Shown here piece by piece: positions 34,576 through 43,916 of a DNA stretch of 64,000 nucleotides. Made by a program: the position numbers and the translations under genes. The notes under the pieces were generated by a model, which was given only the letters and a program-made list of their open reading frames with translations, did not search any database and was not told where the DNA came from. The number at the start of each line of letters is the position of its first letter. Position 1 is the stretch's first letter. The stretch is from contig CAVQIM010000001.1 of the NCBI GenBank assembly GCA_963712595.1, positions 62,001 through 126,000 on the forward strand, given 5' to 3'. The DNA comes from VRUE01 sp963712595. Its GTDB lineage: Bacteria > Actinomycetota > Thermoleophilia > Solirubrobacterales > 70-9.

Positions 34576-34689
34576 GCAGGGAATCGGGAGGGGCTGGAAC
34601 GTCTTGTACTTTTTCGCGGCTCCGGCCAGAGGCGCCAGCAGTCCCCTCCGCCCGAAAAAGTTAAGTGAAAGCCCCTCCCGATTTCCTGC
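34576..34689. repeat. Palindromic repeat, family A/B (copy 2)
   Basis: The outer arms GCAGGGAATCGGGAGGGGC (34576-34594) and its inverse (34671-34689) match at 18 of 19 bases and share nothing with the arms of copy 1. The inner blocks CTTGTACTTTTTCG (34603-34616) and CGAAAAAGTTAAGTGA (34653-34668) are almost the same as at 25.4 kb. It lies in the divergent region between ftsK and the response regulator, so it could be transcribed in either leader. The remainder of this 227-bp gap shows no clear promoter. Confidence 0.8.
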
Positions 34690-34759
34690 CCTCACCACGC
34701 CTAAATTCGCGCTAAATCCCGCCAGGAACCAGCATTTATCCGTCTAACATCGACGGAAG

Positions 34760-35455
34760 ATGCTCACGCCCGCCACCGATGCAGCAACCGGCCGCGTCCT
34801 AGTAGTAGAGGACGACGCCGAGATCGCCGACGTCCTCCGCCGCTCCCTGCGCCAAGAGGGCTATGAAGTCAGAACCTCCGCCGACGGCGTCGACGCGCTC
34901 GACGTCGCCACGGGATTCGCCCCCGACCTCGTCGTCCTCGACCTCGGCCTCCCTCGCCTCGACGGAATCGAGGTCTGCAAACGCCTGCGCGCCGAGGGGG
35001 ACGTCCCGATCCTGATGCTGACCGCCCGGGCCGAGACCGAGGACCGCGTCGGCGGCCTCGACAGCGGCGCCGACGACTACCTGGTCAAGCCCTTCGAGCG
35101 CCAGGAGCTTCTGGCCCGGATCAGAGCGCTGCTGCGCCGGCGCCCGCCCCGCGGCGCGGCCTCGCTCGAGGTGGCCGACCTCACCCTCAACCCCGACACG
35201 CGCGAGGTGCGTCGCAGCGAGCGTGAGCTGGAGCTGACCAACCGCGAGTTCGAGCTGCTCGAGTACCTGATGCGCAACGAGCGCCTCGTCGTCTCGCGCG
35301 AGCGGCTGCTCGACGACGTTTGGGGCTATGACCCGATGGCGGCGACCAACACGATCGACGTCTTCATCTCCAACCTGCGTCGCAAGCTGGAGGCCGGTGG
35401 CGAGCGACGCCTGCTTCACACCAAACGCGGCGCCGGCTACGTGCTGAAGGGGTGA
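34760..35455 (+). CDS. OmpR/PhoB-family response regulator
   Basis: The 231-residue DNA-binding response regulator has a receiver domain with the phosphorylated Asp61 (LDLGLPRLDG), Thr88 and Lys110. A winged-helix output domain follows (about 135-231), ending RRLLHTKRGAGYVLKG. The paired kinase gene overlaps its stop. Both resemble MprA/MprB- or TcrA-type systems of actinobacteria, but the signal is unknown. The ATG has GGAAG directly before it, too close for a normal ribosome site. A TAACAT nine bases upstream could be a -10 box, so a leaderless mRNA is possible. Confidence 0.93.
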   Translation: MLTPATDAATGRVLVVEDDAEIADVLRRSLRQEGYEVRTSADGVDALDVATGFAPDLVVLDLGLPRLDGIEVCKRLRAEGDVPILMLTARAETEDRVGGLDSGADDYLVKPFERQELLARIRALLRRRPPRGAASLEVADLTLNPDTREVRRSERELELTNREFELLEYLMRNERLVVSRERLLDDVWGYDPMAATNTIDVFISNLRRKLEAGGERRLLHTKRGAGYVLKG

Positions 35456-36921
35456 GGTTGAGGCCGAGCACCATGGCGGAGCGCCTCCCCACGCGCCTTC
35501 GCCCAGGAAGCTGGCCGGTCCGCTGGCGCCTCGCGGGCGTCTCGGCCGGGCTGACGCTGGCGATTCTGCTCCTCTTCGGCGCCGTGATCGGCAAGGTCGC
35601 CACCAACCGGATCCGCGACGATTTCAACCGCGAGGTGAGCAGCGCCGCGCAGACCCTCGCCGGCGAATTCCGCATCGTCTACACCCCGCTGGGGACGATC
35701 TCGCTCCAGCGCGGCCCCCAGCTCGACGATTTCGTCCGCCCGGACGGTGCCTCGGCGCGGGTTTTCGACATCAACGAAAACCTGGTCAAGAAGAGCACCG
35801 ACGCCGAGCTCCTCGGGCCACCGAGCTCGGGGCTTTCCGACTACGGCCAGATGCGGGTGGCGACCGCCCCCATCACCAGCGACACGGGGGTGATCACGGG
35901 CTACGTCGAGTACGGCCGCAGCCTCGCCCACGTCGACTCCACCGTCGACCGCCTCTGGCTCTTCATCGCCGCGGGGATCCTTGGCGGCACTCTCCTTGCC
36001 AGCCTCGCCGGCGTGGCGATCGCCTCGCGGGCGATGCGGCCGATCTCGGCGCTGACCGCCACCGCGCGCCAGATCACCGCCACTGGGGACCCCTCGCGCC
36101 ACATGCCCGACCCAAAGGTGGAGGACGAGGTCGGCGAGCTGGCGCGCACCCTGGAGCAGATGCTTCGCTCCCTCGATGCCGCCCGGGCTGAGCGCGAGGC
36201 CGCGATGCGCAAACAGCGCGAGTTCGTCGCCGACGCCTCGCACGAGCTGCGCACGCCGCTGACCAGCGTCCTCGCCAATCTCGAGTTGCTGCAGGCCTCG
36301 CTGCGGGAGCCGCGCCAGGAGGACGACCGGGCGATGGTCGACTCGGCCTTGCGCTCCTCGCGCCGGATGAGCCGCCTCGTCGCGGACCTGCTGCTGCTTG
36401 CCCGGGCCGACGCCGGCCGGACGAGCAGGCGCGGTCCCTGCGACCTCGCGGAGGTGGCGGGAAACGCAGCGGCAGAGGTGGCTCCGGTGCTCGGCGATCA
36501 CGAGCTGGCGATCGAGAACGAGAGGCCGCTGCCGGTCGAGGGCAACTCGGACGAGCTGCACAGGATGGTTCTCAACCTGCTCGACAACGCGGCCCGCCAT
36601 ACACCGCCCGGTTCCCGCATCGAGCTGCGACTGAGTCGCGATTCCAATGATGCGGTGGTCGAAGTCTCCGACGACGGGCCGGGCGTCCCTCCCGGGCTTC
36701 GCGCTCAGATCTTCGATCGCTTCGTCCGCGGCGAGGGCCCGGCGGATACCGCGGTCGGTCCGGGCAGCGGCCTCGGCTTGGCGATCGTCCGCGCTGTCGT
36801 CAGCTCACACGGCGGCGAGGTCGAACTCTCCGAGTCCGGGTCTGGCGGGGCCCTCTTCCGCGCTCGCATCCCGCTCAACCGTGCTGAGCAAGGAATTACG
36901 GCGGCTTTAGAGCCCCTTTAG
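35452..36921 (+). CDS. Sensor histidine kinase
   Basis: The 489-residue membrane kinase pairs with the response regulator upstream. It has two membrane helices (about 30-50 and 163-187) enclosing an extracytoplasmic domain of about 110 residues. A HAMP domain (about 188-240) and HisKA follow, with His264 in DASHELRTP. The ATPase domain has the N box NLLDNAARHTPPG, the G1 box VSDDGPGVP and the G2 box GSGLGLAIV. The GTG start overlaps the regulator stop (GTGA), so they are co-translated. A good terminator follows. The ligand is unknown. Confidence 0.95.
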   Translation: MRLRPSTMAERLPTRLRPGSWPVRWRLAGVSAGLTLAILLLFGAVIGKVATNRIRDDFNREVSSAAQTLAGEFRIVYTPLGTISLQRGPQLDDFVRPDGASARVFDINENLVKKSTDAELLGPPSSGLSDYGQMRVATAPITSDTGVITGYVEYGRSLAHVDSTVDRLWLFIAAGILGGTLLASLAGVAIASRAMRPISALTATARQITATGDPSRHMPDPKVEDEVGELARTLEQMLRSLDAARAEREAAMRKQREFVADASHELRTPLTSVLANLELLQASLREPRQEDDRAMVDSALRSSRRMSRLVADLLLLARADAGRTSRRGPCDLAEVAGNAAAEVAPVLGDHELAIENERPLPVEGNSDELHRMVLNLLDNAARHTPPGSRIELRLSRDSNDAVVEVSDDGPGVPPGLRAQIFDRFVRGEGPADTAVGPGSGLGLAIVRAVVSSHGGEVELSESGSGGALFRARIPLNRAEQGITAALEPL

Positions 36922-36955
36922 CGGCGGGGCCTAGGTTTTCTCGCGGACGAGACAC

Positions 36956-37003
36956 AGGACCCGCCGGGCTCTCCCCAACAGCCCCGGCGGGTCCTATTTC
37001 TTT
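36956..37003 (+). terminator. Rho-independent terminator after the two-component genes
   Basis: AGGACCCGCCGGG-CT (36956-36970) pairs with AGCCCCGGCGGGTCCT (36980-36995) with one bulge, and ATTTCTTT follows. It lies between the convergent kinase and RNase J genes, 35 bp after the kinase stop, and probably stops transcripts from the + strand. It may also help in the other direction. Confidence 0.85.
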
Positions 37004-37013
37004 GCTGTTCGGT

Positions 37014-38678
37014 TCAGACCTCGACGACGACGGGGATGATCATCGGCCGTCGGCGCAGCTTTCCGTAGACGAGCTCGGCGACCGCGTCGTGGAGGTCTTC
37101 CTGGATCAGGTGCAGCTCGCGGGTTCCGGCGGCGGCAGCGTCCTCCAGCGAGTCCTCGATCACGTCTTTCAGCTCGGCGACCAGGGCATCGGCCTCGGCG
37201 AGGAAGGCAACGCCGCGGAAGAGCACTTCCGGGTCGGCGACGACCTGGCCGTCGTCGGAGGAGATCGTCGCGACGACGATGAAGATCCCGTCGGCTGAGA
37301 TTTCGCGACGATCGCGCAGGGCGACGTCATCGGGCTCGCCGACGTTGACTCCGTCGACGAAGATCACGCCGGCGTGCACGTCCTCGCCGAAGCTGGCACC
37401 GTCTCCGTCTAGCTCCAGCGGCAGGCCGTTGCGCCCTTGGAAAACGCACTCGGGCTCGATCCCGACCGAGTGGGCGAGCTCGGCGTGCAGGCGCAGTCGC
37501 TGGTGGTCGCCGTGCACCGGCAGCACATAGCGCGGTTTGGTCAGGTTGAGCATCAGTTTCAGCTCCTCCTGCCAGCCGTGGCCGGAGGCGTGGATCGGGG
37601 CGTCTTTCGCCGTCACCACTTTGGCGCCGATCTCGTAGATGCGGTCGATCGTCTCGTTGACGGCGCGCTCGTTGCCTGGCACCGGAGTCGCCGAGAAGAC
37701 GACGGTGTCGCCCGAGTGCAGCTCGACGTCGCGGTGATCGTTGTTGGCCATCCGCCGCAGCGCCGAGAGCGGCTCGCCCTGGCTGCCGGTCGAGATCACG
37801 ACCACCTTCTCGTCGGGGAAGCTCTCGATCTCGCGCGGCTGGATGAAGAGGCCCGACGGCGCCTCGGCGATGCCGAGGTTGGAGGCGATGTTGAAGTTCT
37901 TGCGCATCGAGCGGCCGACCAGGGCGACGCGGCGGTCGAGCTTCACGGCGGCGTCGATCACCTGCTGAACCCGGTGGATGTTGGAGGCGAAGGAGGTGAC
38001 GATGATCCGCCCCTTGCAGCCGGAGAAGGTCTCGAGCAGGGCCGGGCCGACGCTCGACTCCGAGGGTGCGACCCCCGGCCGGTCGGCGTTGGTCGAGTCG
38101 CCGCAGAGCAGCAGCAGGCCGTCGCGGCCGAGTTCGGCGAGGCGCGAGATATCGGCGGGGCGGCCGTCGACGGGCGTCTGGTCGAACTTGTAGTCGCCGG
38201 TCATCAGGATCGTGCCCAGCTCGGTGGTGAGCAGGACCCCACGGGCGTCGGGAATCGAGTGCGAGAGGTGAACCAGCTCCAGCTCGAAGGGGCCCAGCTG
38301 GACCTTTTCGCCGGCCGGCAGCTCCTCTAGCGGCGCGTCGCCCAGTTTGTGCTCGTCGAGCTTGGAGCGGACCATGCCGATCGTCAGCATGCCGCCGTAG
38401 ATCACCGGTGGCATGCCGATTTCGCGCAGGACGTAGGGCAGGGCCCCGACGTGGTCCTCGTGGCCGTGGGTGAGGACGATCGCCTCGATGTCCTCGGCGC
38501 GGTCGCGCAGGTAGGAGAAGTCCGGCAGGACGAGGTCGATCCCGAGCATCTCGGCGGTCGGGAACATCAGCCCCGTGTCGACGACGATGATGCGACCGCC
38601 GTACTCGACCAGGGTCATGTTCTTGCCGATCTCGCCCAGTCCCCCGAGCGGGAGCACCCGCAGCTTCGAGCTCGGCAC
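37014..38678 (-). CDS. rnj: Ribonuclease J
   Basis: RNase J is an MBL/beta-CASP nuclease with 5'-exo and endo activity in mRNA decay and rRNA maturation. The 554-residue protein has the metal motif HGHEDH (71-76), then SHSIPDA near 140 and TGDYKFDQTPVDG near 160. The beta-CASP part carries motifs A-C, including SGHGWQEELKLML near 366 and PVHGDHQRL. The C-terminal domain is complete. The GTG start overlaps the dapA stop (TAGTG). The downstream dapA-rnj linkage is common in actinobacteria. Confidence 0.95.
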   Translation of the reverse strand: MPSSKLRVLPLGGLGEIGKNMTLVEYGGRIIVVDTGLMFPTAEMLGIDLVLPDFSYLRDRAEDIEAIVLTHGHEDHVGALPYVLREIGMPPVIYGGMLTIGMVRSKLDEHKLGDAPLEELPAGEKVQLGPFELELVHLSHSIPDARGVLLTTELGTILMTGDYKFDQTPVDGRPADISRLAELGRDGLLLLCGDSTNADRPGVAPSESSVGPALLETFSGCKGRIIVTSFASNIHRVQQVIDAAVKLDRRVALVGRSMRKNFNIASNLGIAEAPSGLFIQPREIESFPDEKVVVISTGSQGEPLSALRRMANNDHRDVELHSGDTVVFSATPVPGNERAVNETIDRIYEIGAKVVTAKDAPIHASGHGWQEELKLMLNLTKPRYVLPVHGDHQRLRLHAELAHSVGIEPECVFQGRNGLPLELDGDGASFGEDVHAGVIFVDGVNVGEPDDVALRDRREISADGIFIVVATISSDDGQVVADPEVLFRGVAFLAEADALVAELKDVIEDSLEDAAAAGTRELHLIQEDLHDAVAELVYGKLRRRPMIIPVVVEV

Positions 38679-39556
38679 TAGCGGTTCACCGGACTGAGGC
38701 CGACGCTCTCCAGCGCCGCCCGCACCATCGCGCGTTGCTCGTCGTCGGCTGGCACCAGGGGCAGCCGCAGGGCGCCGGACGGGATCAGGCCCAGCATCTC
38801 CAGCGCCGCCTTGAGTGGAATCGGATTCGTGGTCACGCCCATCGCAGCGTAGACCTCGCGCAGCCCGGTGTTGATCTCACGCGCCCGCTCGATGTCACCG
38901 GCCTGGGCGGCGTCCCAGATTTCCCGCATCTGCGGACCGATCAGGTGCGAGGCGACCAGGATGCCGCCTTTGCCGCCGATTTCCAGCGTCTCGAGGAAGA
39001 TATCGTCGTTGCCGGCGAGGATGCCCAGGCCCTCGATCGGCTGCAGCTCCTCGTTGTTGGCCTGCTTGACGGCGACGACGCTGTCGATCTTGGCCAGCCC
39101 GGCCAGGCCCTCTGGCGGCACGTTGACAACGACCCGCGAGGGGATGTTGTAGGCGATCAGCGGCAAGCCGGGGACGGCGGCGGCGATCGCTTCGAAGTGG
39201 GCCTGGATGCCCGCCGGATTCGGCTTGTTGTAGTAGGGGGTCACGATCAGCGCCGCGTCGGCCCCAGCCTCGGCGGCGCCCTGCGTCAGCTCGATCGAGT
39301 GCTGGGTGTAGTTGGTCCCGGTGCCGCAGATCAGCAGGGCCTCATCGCCGATCTCCTTGCGGATCGCGCGAAGCAGGACCAGCGCCTCCTCGTCGGTGAG
39401 GGTCGGCGCCTCGCCGGTCGAGCCCGAGATCACCAGCCCGTGGGAGCCGTGCTCGAGCAGGTGGGTGGCCAGGCTGAGGGCGGCGGCCTCGTCGACGGCG
39501 CCGCTCTCGTCGAACGGCGTCGCCATCGCCGTGATTACTCCGCGGATCTCCTTCAT
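38678..39556 (-). CDS. dapA: 4-hydroxy-tetrahydrodipicolinate synthase
   Basis: DapA condenses aspartate semialdehyde and pyruvate, the first step to diaminopimelate. The 292-residue TIM-barrel protein starts at MKEIRGVITAM. It shows GSTGEAPTL near 45, the TPYYNKPNPAG tyrosine block near 133 and the Schiff-base lysine in VAVKQANNEE near 163. Length is normal. An open frame extends about 107 codons upstream across dapB, but this ATG is the natural start. It follows dapB by 23 bp. With dapB, dapL and dapF, the window holds a short diaminopimelate pathway. Confidence 0.95.
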   Translation of the reverse strand: MKEIRGVITAMATPFDESGAVDEAAALSLATHLLEHGSHGLVISGSTGEAPTLTDEEALVLLRAIRKEIGDEALLICGTGTNYTQHSIELTQGAAEAGADAALIVTPYYNKPNPAGIQAHFEAIAAAVPGLPLIAYNIPSRVVVNVPPEGLAGLAKIDSVVAVKQANNEELQPIEGLGILAGNDDIFLETLEIGGKGGILVASHLIGPQMREIWDAAQAGDIERAREINTGLREVYAAMGVTTNPIPLKAALEMLGLIPSGALRLPLVPADDEQRAMVRAALESVGLSPVNR

Positions 39557-39579
39557 CGCGCCAGGGTATCGCGAGACAC

Positions 39580-40245
39580 TTAGAGCAGCTTCTCCAGCCC
39601 GACCGTGAATCGATCGGGGAGGCTGCCGACACGGCGCACGGCGAGCAGCACGCCGGGCATGAAGGAGCGGCGGTCGATCGAGTCGTGGCGAAGGCTCAGC
39701 GTCTGCCCCTCGCCGCCGAAGATGACCTCCTGGTGGGCGACCAGGCCGGGCAGGCGCACGGAGTGGATCGGCTCGTGGACGTTTCCCCCCGCGGCGTCGA
39801 TCAGCTCCGCGGTGCGCTTCGCCGTGCCCGATGGAGCGTCGAGCTTGCGGTCGTGGTGCAGCTCGACGATCTCGCACTCGGGCATGTGCGGGGCGATCGC
39901 CTGCGCGACCTCCATCAGCAGCACCGCGCCGATCGCGAAGTTGGGGGCGACGAAGCAGTTCGCAGTTGAGGACTCGGCCGCCCGCTTCAAGGCATCGAGG
40001 TCGAACCCGGTGGTGCCGACGACGGCGTGGACGCCGGCCTCGAGGCAGGCTTCGGCGTTCGAGAGCGCCGTGTCCGGCGTGGTGAAGTCGACGACGACGT
40101 CGGCCCCGCCCAGCACCTCGGCCAGCTCGACCCCCAGAGTGGGATCCGCCCTGCCGGAGAGCTCGGTGTCCTCGGCGCCTTCGACCGCTTCGCAGACGGC
40201 TTGGCCCATGCGCCCGGCAGCGCCGGAGACCGCGACCCTGATCAC
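39580..40245 (-). CDS. dapB: 4-hydroxy-tetrahydrodipicolinate reductase
   Basis: DapB reduces the DapA product with NAD(P)H to tetrahydrodipicolinate. The 221-residue protein has the dinucleotide loop VSGAAGRMGQ (about 6-15), VDFTTPDTAL and GTTGFD. The catalytic HHDRKLDAPSGTAKR block near 133 has the conserved His and Lys. It is about 25-45 residues shorter than most DapB, the loss being spread over loops. Its GTG overlaps the M16 peptidase stop (GTGA), so it is coupled to that gene. Confidence 0.93.
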   Translation of the reverse strand: MIRVAVSGAAGRMGQAVCEAVEGAEDTELSGRADPTLGVELAEVLGGADVVVDFTTPDTALSNAEACLEAGVHAVVGTTGFDLDALKRAAESSTANCFVAPNFAIGAVLLMEVAQAIAPHMPECEIVELHHDRKLDAPSGTAKRTAELIDAAGGNVHEPIHSVRLPGLVAHQEVIFGGEGQTLSLRHDSIDRRSFMPGVLLAVRRVGSLPDRFTVGLEKLL

Positions 40246-41519
40246 GCCGCCACCAGGCTCTCGCTCACCGGTCCGAGCGCCTCGCGGAAGCGAGCCTCTT
40301 CGCGGCCGATGCAGGCCGCCGAGAGCCGCTCGGGCCTGTAGAGCTCCTCGGCCAGCGCGGTCAGGTCATCGACCGTGACCGCGTCGACCTTGGCCAGCAT
40401 CTCGTCGAGGCTGTCGATCGGCAGGTCGAAGAGGGTGGCGCGGGAGATCCGCGTCATCCGCGCCGCGGTCGACTCCGAGGAGAGGACGAGGCGCCCCTTG
40501 ACGCTCTCCTTGGCTCGGACCAGCTCCTCTCCCGAGACCGGCTCGCTGCGCAGGCGGGAGAGCTCGGCGCCGATGATCGAGCAGGCCTCCTCGACGTTCT
40601 CCTCGCGCGTGCCGACGTAGCTGGCGATCAGACCGGAATCGGTGTACTGCTCGCTGTAGGAGCCGACCGCGTAGGCGAGGCCGCGCTTCTCGCGCACCTC
40701 GCGAAAGAGCCGCGAGGAGCTGGAGCCACCGAAGATCGAGTCGAGCACGGCGAGCGCGTAGCGACGCTCGTCGGCGCGGGTGATTCCCGGCGCACCGAAG
40801 CAGATGTGGTACTGCTCGGTGTCCTTCTCGTAGAAGCAGAGCCGCGGGTCCGGGCCGGCCGTGGTCGCTGGGGGCGCCCCGTTCCCCCCCGCGACCGGCG
40901 AGACCAGCCGCTCGCTCAGCTCGACGATGCGCCCGTGGTCGACATGGCCGGCTGCGCCTACGACGATGTTGGCTCCGGTGTAGCGGGCGCCGTGGTAGGC
41001 GTCGATGTCGGGTATCGGGATCGAGGCGATCACATCGGCCTCGCCGAGCACGCGCCGGCCGAGCGGGTGCTCGCCGAAGACGGCGGCGGCGAGGACGTCG
41101 TGGACCCGGTCCTGCGGTTCGTCCTCGTACATCGCGATCTCCTCCAGCACGACCTCGCGCTCGGAGTCGACTTCGGGATAGGTCGGCGCCAGCAACATCT
41201 CCGCCAGCAGGTCGAAGACCTCCTCGGTGTGTTCGTCGAGGAAGCGCGCGTGCAGGTGGGTGGTCTCCTTGCCGGTGGCGGCGTTGACCGCGGCGCCGAG
41301 CCCGTCCAGCCGCTCGGCGATGTCGATCGCCGAGAAGCGGGCCGTGCCCTTGAACAGCAGGTGCTCGAGGAAATGGGAGACGCCCGCCTGGGCCTGCGTC
41401 TCGTCGCGTGAGCCGGTGCGCACCCAGAGCCCGAGCGCCACGGATCTCACCGAAGGAACCTCTTCGGTGACGACCCGGACGCCCGAGCTCTGCTGCGAGC
41501 ACTGCGCCGACCCCGTCAT
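40242..41519 (-). CDS. M16 family zinc metallopeptidase
   Basis: The 425-residue protein has the inverted zinc motif HxxEH in SHFLEHLLFKGT near 50 and a distal glutamate in VVLEEIAMYEDEP near 130, so it should be an active M16 peptidase. The C-terminal homologous half lacks the motif, as usual. Such genes next to pnp are frequent in Gram-positive bacteria and are often called PqqL/YmxG-like. Substrates are unknown. The start MTGSAQCS follows the pnp stop by 70 bp. An open frame extends upstream but overlaps pnp. Confidence 0.93.
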   Translation of the reverse strand: MTGSAQCSQQSSGVRVVTEEVPSVRSVALGLWVRTGSRDETQAQAGVSHFLEHLLFKGTARFSAIDIAERLDGLGAAVNAATGKETTHLHARFLDEHTEEVFDLLAEMLLAPTYPEVDSEREVVLEEIAMYEDEPQDRVHDVLAAAVFGEHPLGRRVLGEADVIASIPIPDIDAYHGARYTGANIVVGAAGHVDHGRIVELSERLVSPVAGGNGAPPATTAGPDPRLCFYEKDTEQYHICFGAPGITRADERRYALAVLDSIFGGSSSSRLFREVREKRGLAYAVGSYSEQYTDSGLIASYVGTREENVEEACSIIGAELSRLRSEPVSGEELVRAKESVKGRLVLSSESTAARMTRISRATLFDLPIDSLDEMLAKVDAVTVDDLTALAEELYRPERLSAACIGREEARFREALGPVSESLVAA

Positions 41520-41589
41520 CGTCTGGCTCTTCGGGGGCGGCGCAGAGCGGAACCGGTGTGTCTTAGCTGCGGTGCGCTCAATCTCGTGC

Positions 41590-43833
41590 TCAGCGGCGCT
41601 CGCGGTCGCCGCCGCGAGGCCGGCGTCCCTCGCGACCGCCTCGCCCGCCCCGGTCGCCGCCGTTGCGGCGCGAACCGCCGTCGCCGGAGCCGACCGAGGC
41701 CAGTTCCTCCGGGCTCTTGCCGGCGATCGAGGGATCGTCGGAGAGGCGCAGGCCGATCCGCCCGCGCTCGCGGTCGACCTCGACCACGGTGACGTCGATC
41801 TCCTCGCCGGCGGTGAGCACGTCGTCGACCGAGTCGACTCGCTCGCCGGGCTTGACGTTGGAGATGTGCAGGAGGCCATCGGTGCCCTTGACCAGCTCGA
41901 CGAAGGCGCCGAAGGTGGTCGTCTTGACGACTTTGGCGGCGTTGTAGCGGTCGCCGATCTCCGCCTCCTTGGTCATCGATCCGATCCTGGCCACGCAGGC
42001 TTCGACCAGCGAGCCCGTGGGCGCGTAGATCCGGATCGTGCCGTCGTCTTCGACGTCGATTTCGGCTTCGAACTCCTCGCAGAGGGCGCGGATGGTTTCG
42101 CCACCCTTGCCGATCACGGCGCCGATCTTCTCCTGGTCGATCTTGATCGCCTCGATCCGCGGCGCGTGCTGGGAGAGCTGCTCGCGCGGGCCGTCGATCG
42201 CCTCGGCCATCTTGCCGAGGATGAACTGGCGGCCTTTGTTCGCCTGCTCCAGCGCGTCGGTGAGGATCTCGAAGGTGACGCCGGTGATCTTGATGTCCAT
42301 CTGCAGGGCGGTGATCCCGTCCGCGGTGCCGGCGACCTTGAAGTCCATGTCGCCGAGGTGGTCCTCGACGCCGGCGATGTCGGTGAGGACGATGTAGTCG
42401 TCACCCTCCTTGATCAGCCCCATCGCGACTCCGGCGACGGGAGCGGTGACCGGCACGCCCGCGGCCTGCAGCGCCATCGAGGACGCGCAGACCGAGCCCA
42501 TCGACGAGGAGCCGTTTGACTCCAGGGTCTCGGAGACGACCCGGATCACGTAGGGGAAATCCTCCTCGTTGGGGATCGTCGCCACCAGGGCCCGCTCGGC
42601 GAGCGCGCCGTGGCCGATGTCGCGGCGCTTGGGGCCGCGCATGAAGCCAGCCTCCCCGACCGAGAAGGGCGGGAAGTTGTAGTGGTGCCAGAACTTCTTC
42701 GAGGTCTCCAGCCCCAGCGTGTCGATCCGCATGTCCATGCGCGTCGTGCCGAGGGCGGCGTTGGAGAGGATCTGCGTCTCGCCGCGAGTGAAGAGGGCCG
42801 AGCCGTGCACGCGCGGGGAGATGTCGACCTCGCACTCGATCGGGCGGATCTCGTCCTGGGCGCGGCCGTCGGGGCGCTTCTTGTCGACGGCGATCGCCTT
42901 GCGGATCGTGTCCTTCTCGATCGAGCCGAAGGCCGCCTTGACTTCGGCAACCTGCTTCTCGTCGGTCTCTCCGTCGGCGGACTCGGGCGCGTACTTGGCG
43001 ACCACCTCGTCCTTGACCTTGTCGATCGCCTCGTAGCGCTCGAGCTTGCCTTCGGTGGCGATCGCGTCGACCAGAGCCTGGCCGTGGGAGGAACGGATAT
43101 CGCTGATCAGGCCCTCGTCGATCTTGGGGGCCTCGACCTCGATCTTCTCCTTGCCCGCCTTCTGCTGCAGCTCCTCCATCGCCGCGACTAGCTTCTTGAT
43201 CTCGCTGTGGGCGATGTCGAGCGCGTCGAGGATCTCCTGCTCGGTGACGCCGTTGGCGCCGGCCTCGACCATCAGGATCGCCTCGTCGGTGCCGGCGACG
43301 ATCAGGTCGAGCTCGAGCTCGGCGTGGTCCTCCTCGGAGGGGTTGACGACGAAGTCGCCGTCGAGCTTGCCGATCCGCACCGCGCCGACGTGGGCGGCGA
43401 CGGGAACCGGCGAGATCGCCAGAGCGGCGGAAGCACCGTTCATCGCGAGGATGTCGTAGGGGTTGACCTGGTCGACCGACATCGGGATCGCGACCAGCTG
43501 GGTCTCGTAGTGCCAGCCCTTGGGGAAGAGCGGCCGGATCGGCCGGTCGATCATGCGCGCGGTGAGCGTCGCCTTCTCGCCCGAGCGGCCCTCGCGACGG
43601 AAGAACGAGCCGGGGATCTTGCCCGCGGCGTACATCCGCTCCTCGACGTCGACGGTGAGGGGAAGGAAGTCCACGTCGCGCAGGTTCCCGACGGTCGCGG
43701 TGCAGAGCACCATCGTGTCGCCGGCCTGGACCACGACCGCGCCACCCGCCTGCTTCGCGAGTTTTCCGGTCTCGAAGGAAATCTGGCTATCGCCGATGTC
43801 CGCCGAAACGCGGGTTACCTCAAACATGCTCAT
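41590..43833 (-). CDS. pnp: Polyribonucleotide nucleotidyltransferase
   Basis: PNPase degrades RNA from the 3' end with phosphate and can add tails. The 747-residue protein has two RNase PH domains, with FFRREGRSGEKATL and NGSSSMGSVCASS in place. It also has a KH domain (GAVIGKGGETIR near 570) and an S1 domain (about 630-700), and ends in an Arg/Gly-rich tail. The first ATG is preceded by GGAGG, but 12 bases away with an A/T-rich spacer. Between it and the DsbA-like gene is an imperfect hairpin (ACTCTCGTTCT...AGAAGAGAGT near 43882-43909) that could take part in pnp self-control. Confidence 0.97.
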   Translation of the reverse strand: MSMFEVTRVSADIGDSQISFETGKLAKQAGGAVVVQAGDTMVLCTATVGNLRDVDFLPLTVDVEERMYAAGKIPGSFFRREGRSGEKATLTARMIDRPIRPLFPKGWHYETQLVAIPMSVDQVNPYDILAMNGASAALAISPVPVAAHVGAVRIGKLDGDFVVNPSEEDHAELELDLIVAGTDEAILMVEAGANGVTEQEILDALDIAHSEIKKLVAAMEELQQKAGKEKIEVEAPKIDEGLISDIRSSHGQALVDAIATEGKLERYEAIDKVKDEVVAKYAPESADGETDEKQVAEVKAAFGSIEKDTIRKAIAVDKKRPDGRAQDEIRPIECEVDISPRVHGSALFTRGETQILSNAALGTTRMDMRIDTLGLETSKKFWHHYNFPPFSVGEAGFMRGPKRRDIGHGALAERALVATIPNEEDFPYVIRVVSETLESNGSSSMGSVCASSMALQAAGVPVTAPVAGVAMGLIKEGDDYIVLTDIAGVEDHLGDMDFKVAGTADGITALQMDIKITGVTFEILTDALEQANKGRQFILGKMAEAIDGPREQLSQHAPRIEAIKIDQEKIGAVIGKGGETIRALCEEFEAEIDVEDDGTIRIYAPTGSLVEACVARIGSMTKEAEIGDRYNAAKVVKTTTFGAFVELVKGTDGLLHISNVKPGERVDSVDDVLTAGEEIDVTVVEVDRERGRIGLRLSDDPSIAGKSPEELASVGSGDGGSRRNGGDRGGRGGREGRRPRGGDRERR

Positions 43834-43916
43834 TTAATTTTTTTACCTCCGGCCACCCGGATGGCGGCCATTTGCATTCAGAACTCTCGTTCTCTTTCGC
43901 AGAAGAGAGTACAGGG

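Noticed and set aside
32733..34664. A 643-codon open frame antisense to ftsK
   Set aside because: No recognisable domain, and FtsK on the other strand is complete. Same for 58411-60096 against carB.
36647..36910. Second frame inside the kinase ATPase domain
   Set aside because: Ser/Arg-rich shadow without start signals; the kinase frame carries all motifs.
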